NCBI GenBank assembly: GCA_027422505.1
Contig: JAPQWV010000017.1
Location: 20,523,501-20,587,500 of the forward strand
Source: Craterostigma plantagineum
Lineage: Eukaryota; Streptophyta; Magnoliopsida; Lamiales; Linderniaceae
Length of the DNA: 64,000 nucleotides
Direction: 5' to 3'
In this document: positions 32,540-44,679 of the stretch, one piece after another
Layout: the number at the start of each line of letters is the position of its first letter
Position numbering within the stretch: the first letter of the stretch is position 1
Notes under the pieces: generated by a model
Told to the model about the DNA's origin: nothing
The model's input: the letters and a program-made list of their open reading frames with translations, nothing else
Databases searched by the model: none
Translations under genes and position numbers: made by a program

Positions 32540-35321
32540 TGTAACGACCCGAATTCCTAGATACGTATTTTGGCGGATTTTCGCAGCGTAAGCAGCGGAA
32601 AGCCATTTAAATTTAAACTTTTTAAAATATAATAATACAAATACGTTCGATGTCTAAATCCATAAGTCCAAACCCAAACACATTTTTATTCATTGGGCCG
32701 AAGCCCAATAAGTCCAAGCCCAATTAAACAAAACACGAAACATAAACTCGTTCCACAGGTCGCGTCCCATGTACTGTGCCGCCCTCAAAAAGTCCGTGGA
32801 GTCACCGCCACAGCCATCTTACCTACACACGTAACCCTGAGCTTTTGCCCAGTAGATGAAAATATGCATGAATGCAAATGCTCTCACATCCCAATCTCGA
32901 CTTATCTCACAAATATACACGCTCGACACTTTTCTCATATCTCATATCTCATATCATCACATCACATTCAGGGCCCGAGGCTTAGGTACTAAAGGCAACA
33001 CGCGCGCAGGGGTCAGTAGCTCGGGAGCCCCACTCCCCACAAGGGTCAGTAGCTCGGGAGGCCCACTCCCCACATCTCAATCATATAGTGCGCCTTAGTC
33101 CTAACCTCAACTCATACCATTAGACAACCATCACTCGGTCATAAACTACCCCACTCATCAATACTATACAATGTCACCGTGACTACGCACGATTCTCTCC
33201 CCTCATAACACGTGTAAGGAAATGTCATGCAAGTAAATGCAATACATAAAATGCAAATCTTCATATCATGTATCGGCCCGAGGTATCAGCTTGGCCGATC
33301 CGAAAACTATCGTACGCTAGATAATCGGCCCAGAGCCCGCGTTCCGAATTACTCGGCCCGAAACCTTACTCATCGATCTCTCCCCGAAGTTTCACTAAGA
33401 GTTCCCAAAATTTAATCCTTTTCACTTTATTTAACACCCTAATTTCAAAATTGGTCCCTAATTTAATATATTTTAAAACTCTATTGTCCAACTTTCAAAA
33501 TATCACTTAAATTTCTAATTTTAAAAATATCTTTTTAAATTTTTGCATTTAAAACCAAAATTTCATAGTTTACTTTTAAGGATCCGAAAATTTTCCTAAG
33601 TTTCAGATCTGCCCCAAATCTTTAAAATTTCAGATCTGCCCCGAAAGTTTATATTTATTTAAAAATCTCTCCTGTTGGGATTTTACATTTTCAGCTCCCA
33701 GATTTAAAATTTTCAATCTAGTCACCGAATTTTTTAAAAATTACACAAAGGACCCCAATTATTTATTTCGAATTTCAAATCTCCCCCAAAATCTTTATAT
33801 TTCTTCAAAAATCTCCCCTATCCGGATTTTACATTCTCAGCCACCAGATTTTTTGAAACTTTTCAATCTAGTCCCAAAATTTTTGAAAATTACCCAAAGG
33901 ACCCCAATATTTATTCCAAATTTTAAATATGTCCTAAAAACTTTATATTTCTTTAATAATATCCCCTATTCGGAATTTTACAACACAGACTCCCTGGATT
34001 TTTTTAAATTTCGATCAAGTTCCAAAATTTTAAAAATAATTATTTTATACGGCTGTTTGCGACAGTTTTGGATTTCTCAATGATGACATGGTAAACGATG
34101 TCCGATGGACCTGAAATTTTAACCACAGATAAAGGACTTATCTTAATTCTGTTCGAAGGAATTTTTAATCTGAAGTCTAGATTGTGAGATATGAATTTTT
34201 GAACCTCTTGGCCGAAATGGATAAAGAAAACCCTAGAAGACCCTAATTCTCCCCAAGTTTTGCTCTATCATCTTAATCTAAAGTCCTCTATCCCTATTCC
34301 AAATATTCATAGATCTAAAAATACTCAATCTCGTGCTACCTAAGATAACCAACGAAAAATTCATGCAAGAAAATTATTATTATCACATAAACACGAAGAA
34401 TTCGATGAATAACATGCAAAACACGTAAAAATTCACAAATCCTATATTGTTTACGTATGTAGGTGATCTTCACCTACCTTACGTCCGTAGAAAGCTAAAT
34501 CACGAGGTGTTTCCGTGTGACCCCGACCCGAGAGCTTCTATCCCGAGCTTCTCCTCGTCCGCGGGCTTCTCCCTCTTCTCCTTCTCTTCTTTTTTCTTTT
34601 CTTTCTTTTTCTTTCCTTTCTCTCTTCTTCTTTCCTTTCCTCTCCCTCGGCCTCTCCTCTCTTCTCTTTTACTTGTTGGTTATTTTATCCTCATGAGATT
34701 AATGAGGTGGCTTAATGGTTGTTAGTTTGTCTCATGCTCACATGGAGATGACATTAGGTGTTATAGATCTTGTCATCATGCTTGAGGAGGTAGCATTAGG
34801 TATGATATTGTCTTTTCTTTTTTCTCTTTTCTCCCCTCTCTCCTTCCCTCTCTCCAACGTAACTTCCTCCTTTCTTCTTCTCTATTTTCTTTAATTATTT
34901 ATCTTGTCCTATGAGGTGTATTATTTGTCCTTATGAGGTGTATGAGGTATATTTGATATAATTACTAATTAGGTGATGTTTTGCTTTATTTGTTTTGTTT
35001 TATTGTATTCCATCAAATATATCATTATGGGACAAAATCGGATTAAATACATTTAAGATGATGAGGTGTGATGAGGATTTTTAATTTTTATTTTCGGCCC
35101 TATATATTATTGTTATTATTATTGGCCAAACTCCAAATAATTTGGGCTATTATTTCCTTATTTGGCCCATAATATTTTTAATCCATTTAAACTTTTTTTT
35201 TCGGGTCCAATTATATATTTTTTTGTCCGGCTTGGAAAGGAATCGGTGTATGTTCGAAAATCGACTCCATACATTCCGAATATTATTTAAATGATCCAGT
35301 ATAAATTTTGCGAGTATTACA
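32540..35321 (-). repeat. 3' LTR of the chromovirus
   Basis: About 2782 bp, a direct repeat of 38167-40936. Contains long A/T-rich blocks of atttcagatctgcccc-like words and a CT-rich tract (34550-34660) whose translations are low-complexity and not genes. Most differences from the other LTR are one-base indels. Confidence 0.93.
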
Positions 35322-35333
35322 TCCTCCCCCCTT
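35322..35333 (-). other. polypurine tract of the chromovirus
   Basis: Plus strand tcctcccccctt; on the minus strand it directly precedes the 3' LTR. Confidence 0.85.
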
Positions 35334-35339
35334 ACAAGA

Positions 35340-36230
35340 ATTTCGTCCTCGAAATTACAGTACAGAAAATAACTCGAGATACTTCTCTCTCATCTCGTCT
35401 TCTCGTTCCCAAGTGGCTTCTTCCAATACTTTGTCCGCCACAATACCTTCACGAGGGGTATATTCTTATTCCGAAGGCGTTTCACCTCGTACATCAAAAT
35501 TTCACCGGTCTTTCGTCGTAGCTCAAGTCGGCTTCAATTATTGATGAAGTGATTTGCCCTGCACTACATGGCTCGGGTCTAGGATGTACTTCGGTAATGT
35601 AGACACATGGAAGACGACATGGACTTGCGCGCTATCTTGGCAATTCGAGCTGGCACACCACTTCTCCAAGTCGGTTCACAATTATGAAAGATCCGATATA
35701 TCTCGGACTCAACTTTCCATTCTTTTGGAAACATTTTACTCCTTTCATTGGCGAGATCTTCAGAAAGACTTGATTACCTTCATCGAACTCCAACGGCTTT
35801 CGTCTTTCGTCTGCATAACTCTTCTAACGACTTTGGGCCGTTTGATCCTCTCCTGGATCTTTTCAACAGCTTCGGTCATTTCACGCACCATCTCGGGACT
35901 AACAACACCTTCTCGTCTATTTCATCCCAGTGAACTAGGGACCAACATTTGCATCCGTACAAGGCTTCGTACGACGCCATCCTGATCGTGGCTTGATCGC
36001 TCTTGTTATAGGACAACTCGAATAGTGGAAGGTATTTGCTCCCTCTTCCCCGGACATCCAAAATACCCGGTCTCAACATATCTTCAAGCGCTGGATTGTT
36101 CTTTCAGACTGTCCGTTCCACAGCTGCGAGTTCCAGGTCATGCGTAGGGTAATTCTACTCGTACGATTTGAGCTGTCGGGAGGCATAAGCGATCACCTTC
36201 CCGCTTTGCATCAATACGTACTCCAAGTAA
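35340..36230 (-). pseudogene. RNase H and integrase remnants of the chromovirus
   Basis: Minus strand, N to C: an RNase H word GKVIAYASRQL (about 36198-36171) with a THDLELAAVE-type word, then directly LFELSYNKSDQATIRMASYE (36030-35960) of the integrase core end. The domain between them (most of the integrase) has been deleted. KLSPRYIGSF, VFHVSTLPKYILDPSHV and VLEEATWERED (35710-35395) follow, the usual chromovirus C-terminus. The frame changes several times. gag, protease and most of RT are absent. Confidence 0.85.
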
Positions 36231-37192
36231 TTTTTAGAAGCGTTACTTTATATTGAGAATCTTTGCTACCAGAGGGAATTGCAAGAACATGAGTTGTTGT
36301 CAGTCGTTTCTTCAACCCCTGAAAACTGAAGAAACTAAGTTGAGAAGATCACGAAGAGTAGCTGTCGTTGGATCTAAGATGGCGCGCGACCTAATAGTCA
36401 GAATTTGAAGGCTGAAGATTTAATTCTATTCGTAAGATATCGCGCGAAGAGATCAACGGTTGAGATGCTTAGGAAGTGAATGAAGCGGATGGTGAATCGT
36501 GCGCGTTGGATCAGTGATCGTACGGATTATTGTGAAAGTGCTATTTCACTTATAGAGTTGCAGGCGATGCTGCTCTAACACGCGGAAATGCAAGACCACG
36601 TGGCGACTCGTGGAGCTTTCGATCGGATAAAAACGGACGGTGAAGATTAAACATGATTTCCAGCTTATAAATTTCGGATTCCATAAATTCTTTTCTTTTT
36701 TTTAAACAATGTTGGACCCCTAGTTGATCGCGTATATCCGCCGAAGCTGGAATGTAAGTTTTCGATGACACACACAACCATATGGCTTTCATGTCGAGCC
36801 CGTGTTATTTCGCAAAAGTTTTGATGGAAACCATACTTGATCCAGGTTTGAATTAACTTAGCCGTGTTTGTACGTTAGCTCGCCGTACTATTTTCATTGA
36901 TGCAACAGCGTAGACTAAGCATTGTATGTAAACACGTTGTTGATATAAACGTGAGCACAAATTTTTTTTTTTTCGTAATGGATATCAATTTCTTTCTTCG
37001 AGATTTCAGATTAGATTTGGTGATAATAAATCCAATGCGATTTTCTTCATGCGCGTAATTTCTCAATTCGAGATTACGGCGTAAGGAAAAAGAATCTATC
37101 TCGAAATTTATGAAGCTTATCTTTATACGGCGCTGAAAAAAACTCGAAATTAATGATGCTTATCCTTCGCTTCACTCACGCCTATAAATAGG
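36231..37192. other. non-retroelement sequence inside the chromovirus
   Basis: No retroelement words on either strand. Contains a T-run at about 36962-36974. Near 37095-37170 there are two diverged copies of a ctcgaaatta...cttatc word, giving a promoter-like look to the region ahead of the TATA box at 37193. Origin unknown. Confidence 0.4.
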
Positions 37193-37423
37193 TACTTGAT
37201 GCACGCTAGTTTGCACCACACACAATTCTCTCCAACCACATCATTTAAACTTCGAAATGTATAACCTCGTAGGAAATGCGGATCGTGAGGATGTCCTCAC
37301 GAACCCTTTTGGAGAGAGAATCTTGAAAGGCTCAAATTCGAGTTATTCACCCTTTTGGCTTTGCTCGTAGTGGCGATCGCCATTTTTGTAGTGTGGGTTG
37401 CTACTCACTGCACTTGCATCTAA
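37193..37423 (+). pseudogene. promoter-like TATA and small single-pass membrane-protein ORF (two frames)
   Basis: A clear TATA box (ctataaatagg, 37193-37202) lies 64 bases before an ATG at 37257, with a C/A-rich leader between. The first frame runs 37 codons to TAG at 37368. The overlapping frame from 37289 to TAA at 37421 encodes a strongly hydrophobic helix (LLALLVVAIAIFVVW) preceded by charged residues (ERLKFEL) and followed by a short Cys-rich tail. One shifted base between 37280 and 37300 would join the two frames. It lies opposite to the host element's own genes. I do not recognise the protein. It could be a captured plant gene fragment or chance. Confidence 0.35.
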
Positions 37424-38152
37424 TTTGTGAAATGTTAAGTCATGGGAAGACGTGTCTTGTTCGGGCATATCGGAAGAAGACGCGGCAGAACTTCCGAACG
37501 TCGTCGATGTTTTATCTTCTATTTTTTTTATGTATTCGGATTGTAATATGATTTTCAGTTATGTAATCGTTATGCATCGACTCTATCATGTTTTCTCTAT
37601 GTTCTCGTCTCGCTTCCTAAATTTCTACAATTAACCCATGTTTCTCTACGGTCCTCGTCTCATTTTTAAAATTGTATACAAGCTCCGATTTTAAAAAAAT
37701 TTTATATCGGTCGACTCTTTTTATTTCGCCTTTTATTTATTTTAACTTTCCGAATTTCAGCTTGGTCCAATTCGGTCAAGCCCAAATTAACAAAGCACAA
37801 AATTTGAAAAGGCCCAAAATTTAAATTCGCCGAATTCCAAATTGACCCGAATTTTTTACCCGAATTTTTAAGCAACCCAAATTCTATCAAAAGTCCGAAT
37901 TTTTTTTTCTTTTTATCATTCTCTCCCTACCTTAATTTAACCGAGATTCTCCTACCAATCTAAGTGTAAAAGTACGAAATCTCTAACTTTTGAACACATC
38001 AAGGAGCACATAAAATCGCCCAAATATTCACGTTAAAGGATATATCCAAAATCATAAATCACATAATTACGTATTAAACTTACAGGCGTAGGCTGATCCT
38101 CCAGGCTTTTGAGCGGCAGTACATGGACAGTCTACAGAACCTATAACCTAAC
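37424..38152. other. AT-rich interior of the chromovirus
   Basis: A T-rich 3' UTR-like stretch follows the small ORF (37500-37680). Repetitive aaattcgaat/gcccaaatt words then lead to the leader next to the primer site. No coding signal. Confidence 0.45.
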
Positions 38153-38166
38153 GCTCTGATACCACC
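38153..38166 (-). other. tRNA-iMet primer-binding site of the chromovirus
   Basis: Minus strand GGTGGTATCAGAGC, directly inside the 5' LTR. TGGTATCAGAGC is the standard complement to the 3' end of initiator tRNA-Met. Confidence 0.92.
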
Positions 38167-40936
38167 TGTAACGACCCGACTTCCTAGATACGTATTTTGG
38201 CGGATTTTCGCAGCGTAAGCAGCGGAAAGCCCATTTAATTAAAACTTTTAAAATATAATAATACAAATACGTTCGATGTCTAAATTCATAAGTCCAAACC
38301 CAAACACATTTTTATTCATTGGGCCGAAGCCCAATAAGTCCAAGCCCAATTTAAACAAAACACGAAACATAAACTCGTTCCACAGGTCGCGTCCCATGTA
38401 CTGCGCCGCCCTCAAAAGTCCGTGGAGTCACCGCCATCAGCCATCTTACCTACACACGTAAACCCTGAGCTTTTGCACAGTAGATGAAAATATGCATGAA
38501 TGCAAATGCTCTCACATTCCAATCTCGACTTATCTCACAAATATACACGCTCGACACTTTTCTCATATCTCATATCTCATATCATCACATCACATTCAGG
38601 GCCCGAGGCTTAGGTACTAAAGGCAACACGCGCGCAGGGGTCAGTAGCTCGGGAGGCCCACTCCCCACAAGGGTCAGTAGCTCGGGAGGCCCACTCCCCA
38701 CATCTCAATCATATAGTGCGCCTTAGTCCTAACCTCAACTCATACCATTAGACAACCATCACTCGGTCATAAACTACCCCACTCATCAATACTATACAAG
38801 TCACCGTGACTACGCACGATTCTCTCCCCTCATAACACGTGTAAGGAAATGTCATGCAAGTAAAATGCAATACATAAAAATGCAAATCTTCATATCATGT
38901 ATCGGCCCGAGGTATCAGCTTGGCCCGATCCGAAAACTATCGTACGCTAGATAATCGGGCCCAGAGCCCGCGTTCCGAATTACTCGGCCCGAAACCTTAC
39001 TCATCGATCTCTCCCTGAAGTTTCACTAAGAGTTCCCAAAATTTAATCCTTTTCACTTTATTTAACACCCTAATTTCAAAATTGGTCCCTAATTTATATA
39101 TTTAAAACTCTATTGTCCAACTTTCAAAATATCACTTAAATTTCTAATTTTAAAATATCTTTTTAAATTTTTGCATTTAAAACCAAAATTTCATAGTTTA
39201 CTTTTAAGGATCCGAAAATTTTCCTAAGTTTCAGATCTGCCCCAAATCTTTAAAAATTTCAGATCTGCCCCGAAAGTTTATATTTATTTAAAAATCTCTC
39301 CTGTTGGGATTTTACATTTTCAGCTCCCAGATTTAAAATTTTTCAATCTAGTCACCGAATTTTAAAAATTACACAAAGGACCCCAATTATTTATTTCGAA
39401 TTTCAAATCTCCCCCAAAATCTTTATATTTCTTCAAAATCTCCCCTATCCGGATTTTACATTCTCAGCCACCAGATTTTTGAAACTTTTCAATCTAGTCC
39501 CCAAATTTTTGAAAATTACCCAAAGGACCCAATTATTTATTCCAAATTTTAAATATGTCCTAAAAACTTTATATTTCTTTAATAATATCCCCTATTCGGA
39601 ATTTTACAACACAGACTCCCTGGATTTTTTAAATTTCGATCAAGTTCCAAAATTTTAAAAATAATTATTTTATACGGCTGTTTTGCGACAGTTTTGGATT
39701 TCTCAATGATGACATGGTAAACGATGTCCGATGGACCTGAAATTTTAACCACAGATAAAGGACTTATCTTAATTCTGTTCGAAGGAATTTTTAATCTGAA
39801 GTCTAGATTGTGAGATATGAATTTTGAACCTCTTGGCCGAAATGGATAAAAGAAAACCCTAGAAGACCCTAATTCTCCCCAAGTTTTGCTCTATCATCTT
39901 AATCTAAAGTCCTCTATCCCTATTTCCAAATATTCATAGATCTAAAAATACTCAATCTCGTGCTACCTAAGATAACAACGAAAAATTCATGCAAGAAAAT
40001 TATATTATCACATAAACACGAAGAATTCGATGAATAACATGCAAAAACACGTAAATTCACAAATCCTATATTGTTTACGCATGTAGGTGATCTTCACCTA
40101 CCTTACGTCCGTAGAAAGCTAAATCACGGGGTGTTTCCGTGTGACCCCGACCCGAGAGCTTCTATCCCGAGCTTCTCCTCGTCCGCGGGCTTCTCCCTCT
40201 TCTCCTTCTCTTCTTCTTTCTTTTCTTTCTTTTCTTTCCTTCTCTCTTCTTCTTTCCTTTCCTCTCCCTCGGCCTCTCCTCTCTTCTCTTTTACTTGTTG
40301 GTTATTTTATCCTCATGAGATTAATGAGGTGGCTTAATGGTTGTTAGTTTGTCTTCATGCTCACATGGAGATGACATTAGGTGTTATAGATCTTGTCATC
40401 ATGCTTGAGGAGGTAGCATTAGGTATGATATTTGTCTTTTCTTTTTCTCTTTTCTCCCCTCTCTCCTTCCCTCTCTCCCAACGTAACTCCTCCTTTCTTC
40501 TTCTCTATTTTCTTTAATTTATTTATCTTGTCCTATGAGGTGTATTATTTGTCCTTATGAGGTGTATGAGGTATATTTGATATAATTACTAATTAGGTGA
40601 TGTTTTGCTTTATTTGTTTTGTTTTATTGTATTCCATCAAATATATCATTATGGGACAAAATCGGAAATACATTTAAGATGATGAGGTGTGATGAGGATT
40701 TTTAAATTTTATTTTCGGCCCATATATTATTGTATTTATTGGCCAAACTCCAATAATTTGGGCTATTATTTCCTTATTTGGCCCATAATATTTTTAATCC
40801 ATTTAAACTTTTTTTTTCGGGTCCAATATATATTTTTTTGTCCGGCTTGGAAAGGAATCGGTGTATGTTCGAAAATCGACTCCATACATTCCGAATATTA
40901 TTTAAATGATCCAGTATAAATTTTGCGAGTATTACA
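38167..40936 (-). repeat. 5' LTR of the chromovirus
   Basis: 2770 bp, repeat of 32540-35321. Ends gagtattaca followed by the target duplication taggt. Confidence 0.93.
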
Positions 40937-41689
40937 TAGGTCGACCTTGGTGATATGAGTAGTACTATCTATTCTTTATACGATTCTTAGCCTGACATGC
41001 CCATACGTTGCCAGTCTCAGGATCCCCTCTCATTCGGGTGTCGGATCGGTTCGTTCATGTACCACTTCGCCTAGAAGCCTGCCAGGAGCCGATCCTTGTC
41101 CGTGCACCTCTCTGGTACCGGCGATTACTCCCCGCCCTCTTCGGCCCCGGGCATCACATGCCCACCAGCTTCCGCCTGGTTCGTCCCCAAACCACACCGT
41201 ACTGCGAGAGGTTGTGCTCTGATACCACCTGACATCCCGTCCCATACCGTGTGTCACTGTAGCATCGGTCCCTACCGAGACCAGTGGGGTTGGGCCCACC
41301 ACACTCCGACTGATAGTCTGGCCCCACTGTACCACCATTTAACCTTTCAGCGTGCTTCGTCCTCGCTCACACGCACCCTGAGCAAACTTTCCAGGGGGTC
41401 ACCCATCACTAGATTTTCCCAAGTCAAGCACGCTTACTTCGGAGTTTTGATGGACTCACGAAAAGGTAGGTCGACCTTGGTGATATGAGTAGTACTATCT
41501 ATTCTCTTATACAATTCATAGCCTGACACGCCCATACGTTGCCAGTCTCAGGATCTCCTCTCATTCGGGTGTCGGATCGGTTCGTTCATGTACCCCTTCG
41601 CCTAGAAGCCTGCCAGGAGCCGATCCTTATCCGTGCACCTCTCTGGCACCGGCGATTACTCCCCGCCCTCTTCGGCCCCGGGCATCACA
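40937..41689 (-). mobile_element. Cassandra-type TRIM (right part), 5S rRNA-like LTRs
   Basis: After the chromovirus the interrupted left LTR resumes (cgaccttggtgatatgag, 40942) and ends at 41158 with gggcatcaca. A 71-base interior (41159-41229) holds, on the minus strand, the initiator tRNA-Met primer site TGGTATCAGAGC (41228-41217). The complete right LTR follows at 41230-41689, TGACATCCC to GGGCATCACA, 460 bp. No coding capacity. Small LTR element, iMet primer site and 5S-like LTR together are diagnostic of the Cassandra family. The small ORFs at 41008-41730 are LTR translations. Confidence 0.9.
41371..41455 (-). other. 5S rRNA-derived segment in the Cassandra LTR
   Basis: Minus strand shows CATCAAAACTCCGAAGT, AGTAAGCGTGCTTG (5S A-box counterpart) and GATGGGTGACCCCCTGG (C-box counterpart), then GGTGCG. 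These match plant 5S rRNA with a few changes. It may act as an internal pol III promoter. It is not a 5S gene because the first third of 5S rRNA is missing. Confidence 0.88.
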
Positions 41690-42132
41690 TCAACCTATCA
41701 ACTACTAATTCCAAATACTTGAGAAGGTAGGGTGTTCTACGAATTGAACCCTTCGACCCATTTGAATATATGAAGATAATGCACACACAAGCATTCAGAA
41801 TACACAAACTAAACCCGACACTATTATCAGCCATGTGTTCATATCCATTCATGAATGTACGTAAACTAAGTCCAGTGTTTCTGGAAGCGGCAAAACTTCA
41901 CATTCACATAGGTAGCTTCTTTTTTCGTGCATCTTACCTGCACTTTTTCAAAAAAGCTATTAAGATTTTACTTCAACCTACTGTCATGCAGATCCGAGCA
42001 CATATCTTGGGATGATATGCAAACTATTATGTGCTCCAAGTTCTAAGTGTAAGCTTTCCACATTGAATTCATGCTCGAGTTTTCAAAATCAGAGGGGAAT
42101 TGGGTATCTTACCATTAGAAATTATGTGGACT

Positions 42133-42460
42133 TTAATCACATCCCTATTGCAGATTTGTTAACCAAATCTCTCGCCAACCCCTTCGTCAAGTGGTCCGCT
42201 AAATTGCGATCTAACATAGACAACGGATATCACCCTATTCGTGATTAATTCACGAATCATGCTGTGTCTAACACCTAAGTGTCTCGACTTTCCATTGTAC
42301 ATGTGACTATAAGCATTTGTCAAAGTGGCAGAGCTATCACAATGGATTGAGATAGGTGATATAGGTTTATGCCACAACGGAATCTCATAGACTAAATTTT
42401 TCAGCCATTCCGCTTCTTTACTAGCGGCCGCTAGGGTAACAAACTCAGATTCCATCGTCG
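42133..42460 (-). pseudogene. copia RNase H remnant
   Basis: MESEFVTLAAASKEAEWLK, IHCDSSATLTNAYSHMYN and SRHLGVRHSMIRELI are typical of copia RNase H. The last strand continues in another frame (DHLTKGLARDLVNKS) to about 42133. Confidence 0.88.
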
Positions 42461-42618
42461 AATTCGTGATACAAGTTTGCTTCTTAGAAGCCCACGAAAT
42501 TGCACCTCCTCCAAGGAAGAATACCGATCCATTTGTCGAGGAATGGTCTTTCGGATTCGAGATCCAACTGGCGTCACAATATTCTTCTAGAACCGAAGGT
42601 GAGCCAACGTAATATAAA

Positions 42619-43792
42619 CTATAACTTAGTCTTTTTTAGGTACTTAAGTACCCGCCTTATTGTTTGCCAATGATGTGTACTCGGATTACTAGTAAACCTA
42701 CTAAGTTTTCCTACAGCATACGCAATATCCGGCCTTGTGCTCGTCATGACATACATTAAGCATCCAATCACCTTGGAATACTCAAGCTGAGAAACTGGAT
42801 TACCTTTATTAGGCAACAACATCATACTTGTATCCATAGGTGTACTCACGGGAGTACAATCAAAACAATTGAATTTCTTTAATACTTTCTCAATATTATG
42901 CGAATGTGTAATCGAAATTCCTTTGTTTTCAGTTTAATCCTAATACCTAAGATAACGTCAGTCTCTCCCATATCTTGGAGAATCTAGATGACAAAAATTC
43001 TTTAGTCATATCGACTTGTTTCTGATCTGTGCCAAAGATCAACATGTCATCAACATACAGACAGATGATTACTCCGTTACCTGAGTTGTCAAATTTGTTG
43101 TATACGCACTTGTCCGCTTGGTTCAAATTGTAATCGTTGGACAAGACCACTTCATCAAGCTTTTGATGCCACTGCTTAGGTGCATGTTTCAATCCATACA
43201 AGGATTCAACAAGTTTACACACTTTGTTTTCATTTCCCGGCATGATAAAGCCTTCAGGTTGTTTCATATAAACTTCCTCATCTAAATCACCATTCAAGAA
43301 TGAAGTTTTCACATCCATTTGGTGAATTACAAGATTGTGAATGGTTGCCATCGCAATCAACAATCTAATAGTCGAGATACGAGCAATAGTGTATATGTAT
43401 CGAAATAGTCAATTCCCGATTTTTGTTTAAACCCTTGAATGACTAGTCTCGCCTTGAACTTTTCAATAGTTCCATCGACTCGTCTTTCTTTTGAAGATCC
43501 ATTTGCAACCTAAAAGTTTGCACCTGGTGGTATCGGATAACACCAAAGTGTTATTTCCCATGATAGAGTCCATCTCATCATTAATTGCTTCCTTCCAAAA
43601 AGCAACATCCTGAGACTTCATTGCTTCGTCAAATGTTTTTGGATCATCCTCAACATTATAGCAATATAGGTATTGGGTCGAAACCTCATCCCTAGAACCC
43701 TCAATTAAGTATAACTGAAAATCTGGTCCATACGAGTTCGGTATTCTTTTCCTTTCGCTTTTTCGAAGTTCAAGTGACTTATTACTAGTCAA
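42619..43792 (-). pseudogene. copia reverse transcriptase remnant
   Basis: N-terminal EAINDEMDSIMGNNTLVLSD (about 43590), then MATIHNLVIHQMDVKTSFLN, EEVYMKQPEGF, YGLKHAPKQWHQKLDE and the catalytic LYVDDMLIFG (about 43050). The part MSTPMDTSMMLLPNKGNP to RPDIAYAVGKLSRF (42849-42700) connects to RNase H. Frame breaks lie at about 43470, 43370 and 42930. Confidence 0.9.
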
Positions 43793-44660
43793 GTCAGAAC
43801 TTTCCTCCTTACCACTGTGATTGAAATCACATCCTTAGGTCTAGGTATACTTGAGAAACGATTCTATCAAATATAGCATCTCTCGATTCAATTACGAAGT
43901 TGACCGAAATGGAATCGTTAGGTTCGATTACATAGAACCTATAGGCCTTTGGAATGCTCAGCATATCCAATAAAGATACAATCTATACCTCGTTCACCTC
44001 TTTTCTTCTTGGGTTCGGGAAGTTTTACAACAGCCCGACAACCCCAAACTCGAAGATCCTAACATCGGTTTCTTTTTAAACCAAAGTTCATAAGGTGTCC
44101 ATTTGTTCCTTTTATTTGGAACCCTATTAAGCAACTAGCAAGCCGTTAACATAGCTTCATTGGATATGCTGAGTATATGGAGCCGTAGTCTCGTGGATAA
44201 TCCCTACCGATTGAAAGTAGGTCGGATTAAAGTATTCACCACCTCTATCCGTTTTGAGTTGTTTGATCATGGCATTTTGTTGCAACTCGACTTCATTCTT
44301 ATAAATCATAAATTTTTCTAATGTTTCATCTTTGCTATGCAACAAATAAACATAACAGAATGTAGATACATCATCAAAAGGAGGTACTACATTTTTTCGA
44401 GGAACGCATTACCTTATGAAAATGTTGCCTCGTGATCTTAGTCAGCATGCAAGTCTTACATTTTTCAGAATTAATATGAAAGGAGGTATTAATCCTTCCT
44501 TTGACATTTCATAAATTCGTCTATAGTGAACATGTCCTAGTCTAGCATGCCAAAGCACCGAATCATTAACTTTCAAACTCGTCATGAATGCAGAATTATT
44601 GTAAGAATGCATTTTATTTAAATTCAACATAAACATTACATTATTATAATAGCCAAAATC
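43793..44660 (-). pseudogene. copia integrase remnant
   Basis: Pre-integrase word LWHARLGHVHYRRIYEMSK (about 44560-44500). Core words NAMIKQLKTDRGGEYFNP (Asp in TDRGGEY, about 44240) and THETTAP-type IIHETTAPYTQHIQ follow. The remainder up to 43793 is fragmented. Confidence 0.85.
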
Positions 44661-44679
44661 GATAAAGCTCCCGGTTTTG

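Larger units (their letters stand above)
32540..40936 (-). mobile_element. Ty3/gypsy chromovirus (Tekay/Del-like), internally deleted, nested in a Cassandra TRIM
   Basis: Bounded by near-identical 2.8-kb LTRs that begin TGTAACGACCCG and end GAGTATTACA on the plus strand, with a perfect five-base target duplication taggt (32535-32539, 40937-40941). On the minus strand the 5' LTR is the right copy. It is followed by a primer site for initiator tRNA-Met (GGTGGTATCAGAGC, 38166-38153). The 3' LTR is preceded by a polypurine tract (aaggggggagga, 35333-35322). Only parts of RNase H and integrase remain in the 2.85-kb interior. About 36230-38050 of the interior shows no retroelement coding. Confidence 0.92.

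Noticed and set aside
34447..34725. Ser/Phe/Leu-rich ORFs in the chromovirus LTRs (also 40071-40347)
   Set aside because: Low-complexity CT-rich tract duplicated with the LTR; frame not kept between the two LTRs.
37193..37423. Endogenous single-stranded DNA virus movement-protein gene
   Set aside because: The one-helix protein layout suggested it, but no replication-origin nonanucleotide, stem-loop or replication gene is nearby. Kept only as an unknown small ORF.
41371..41455. 5S rRNA gene
   Set aside because: Only the middle and 3' part of 5S is present with changes, inside an LTR with an iMet primer site next to it. It belongs to Cassandra.
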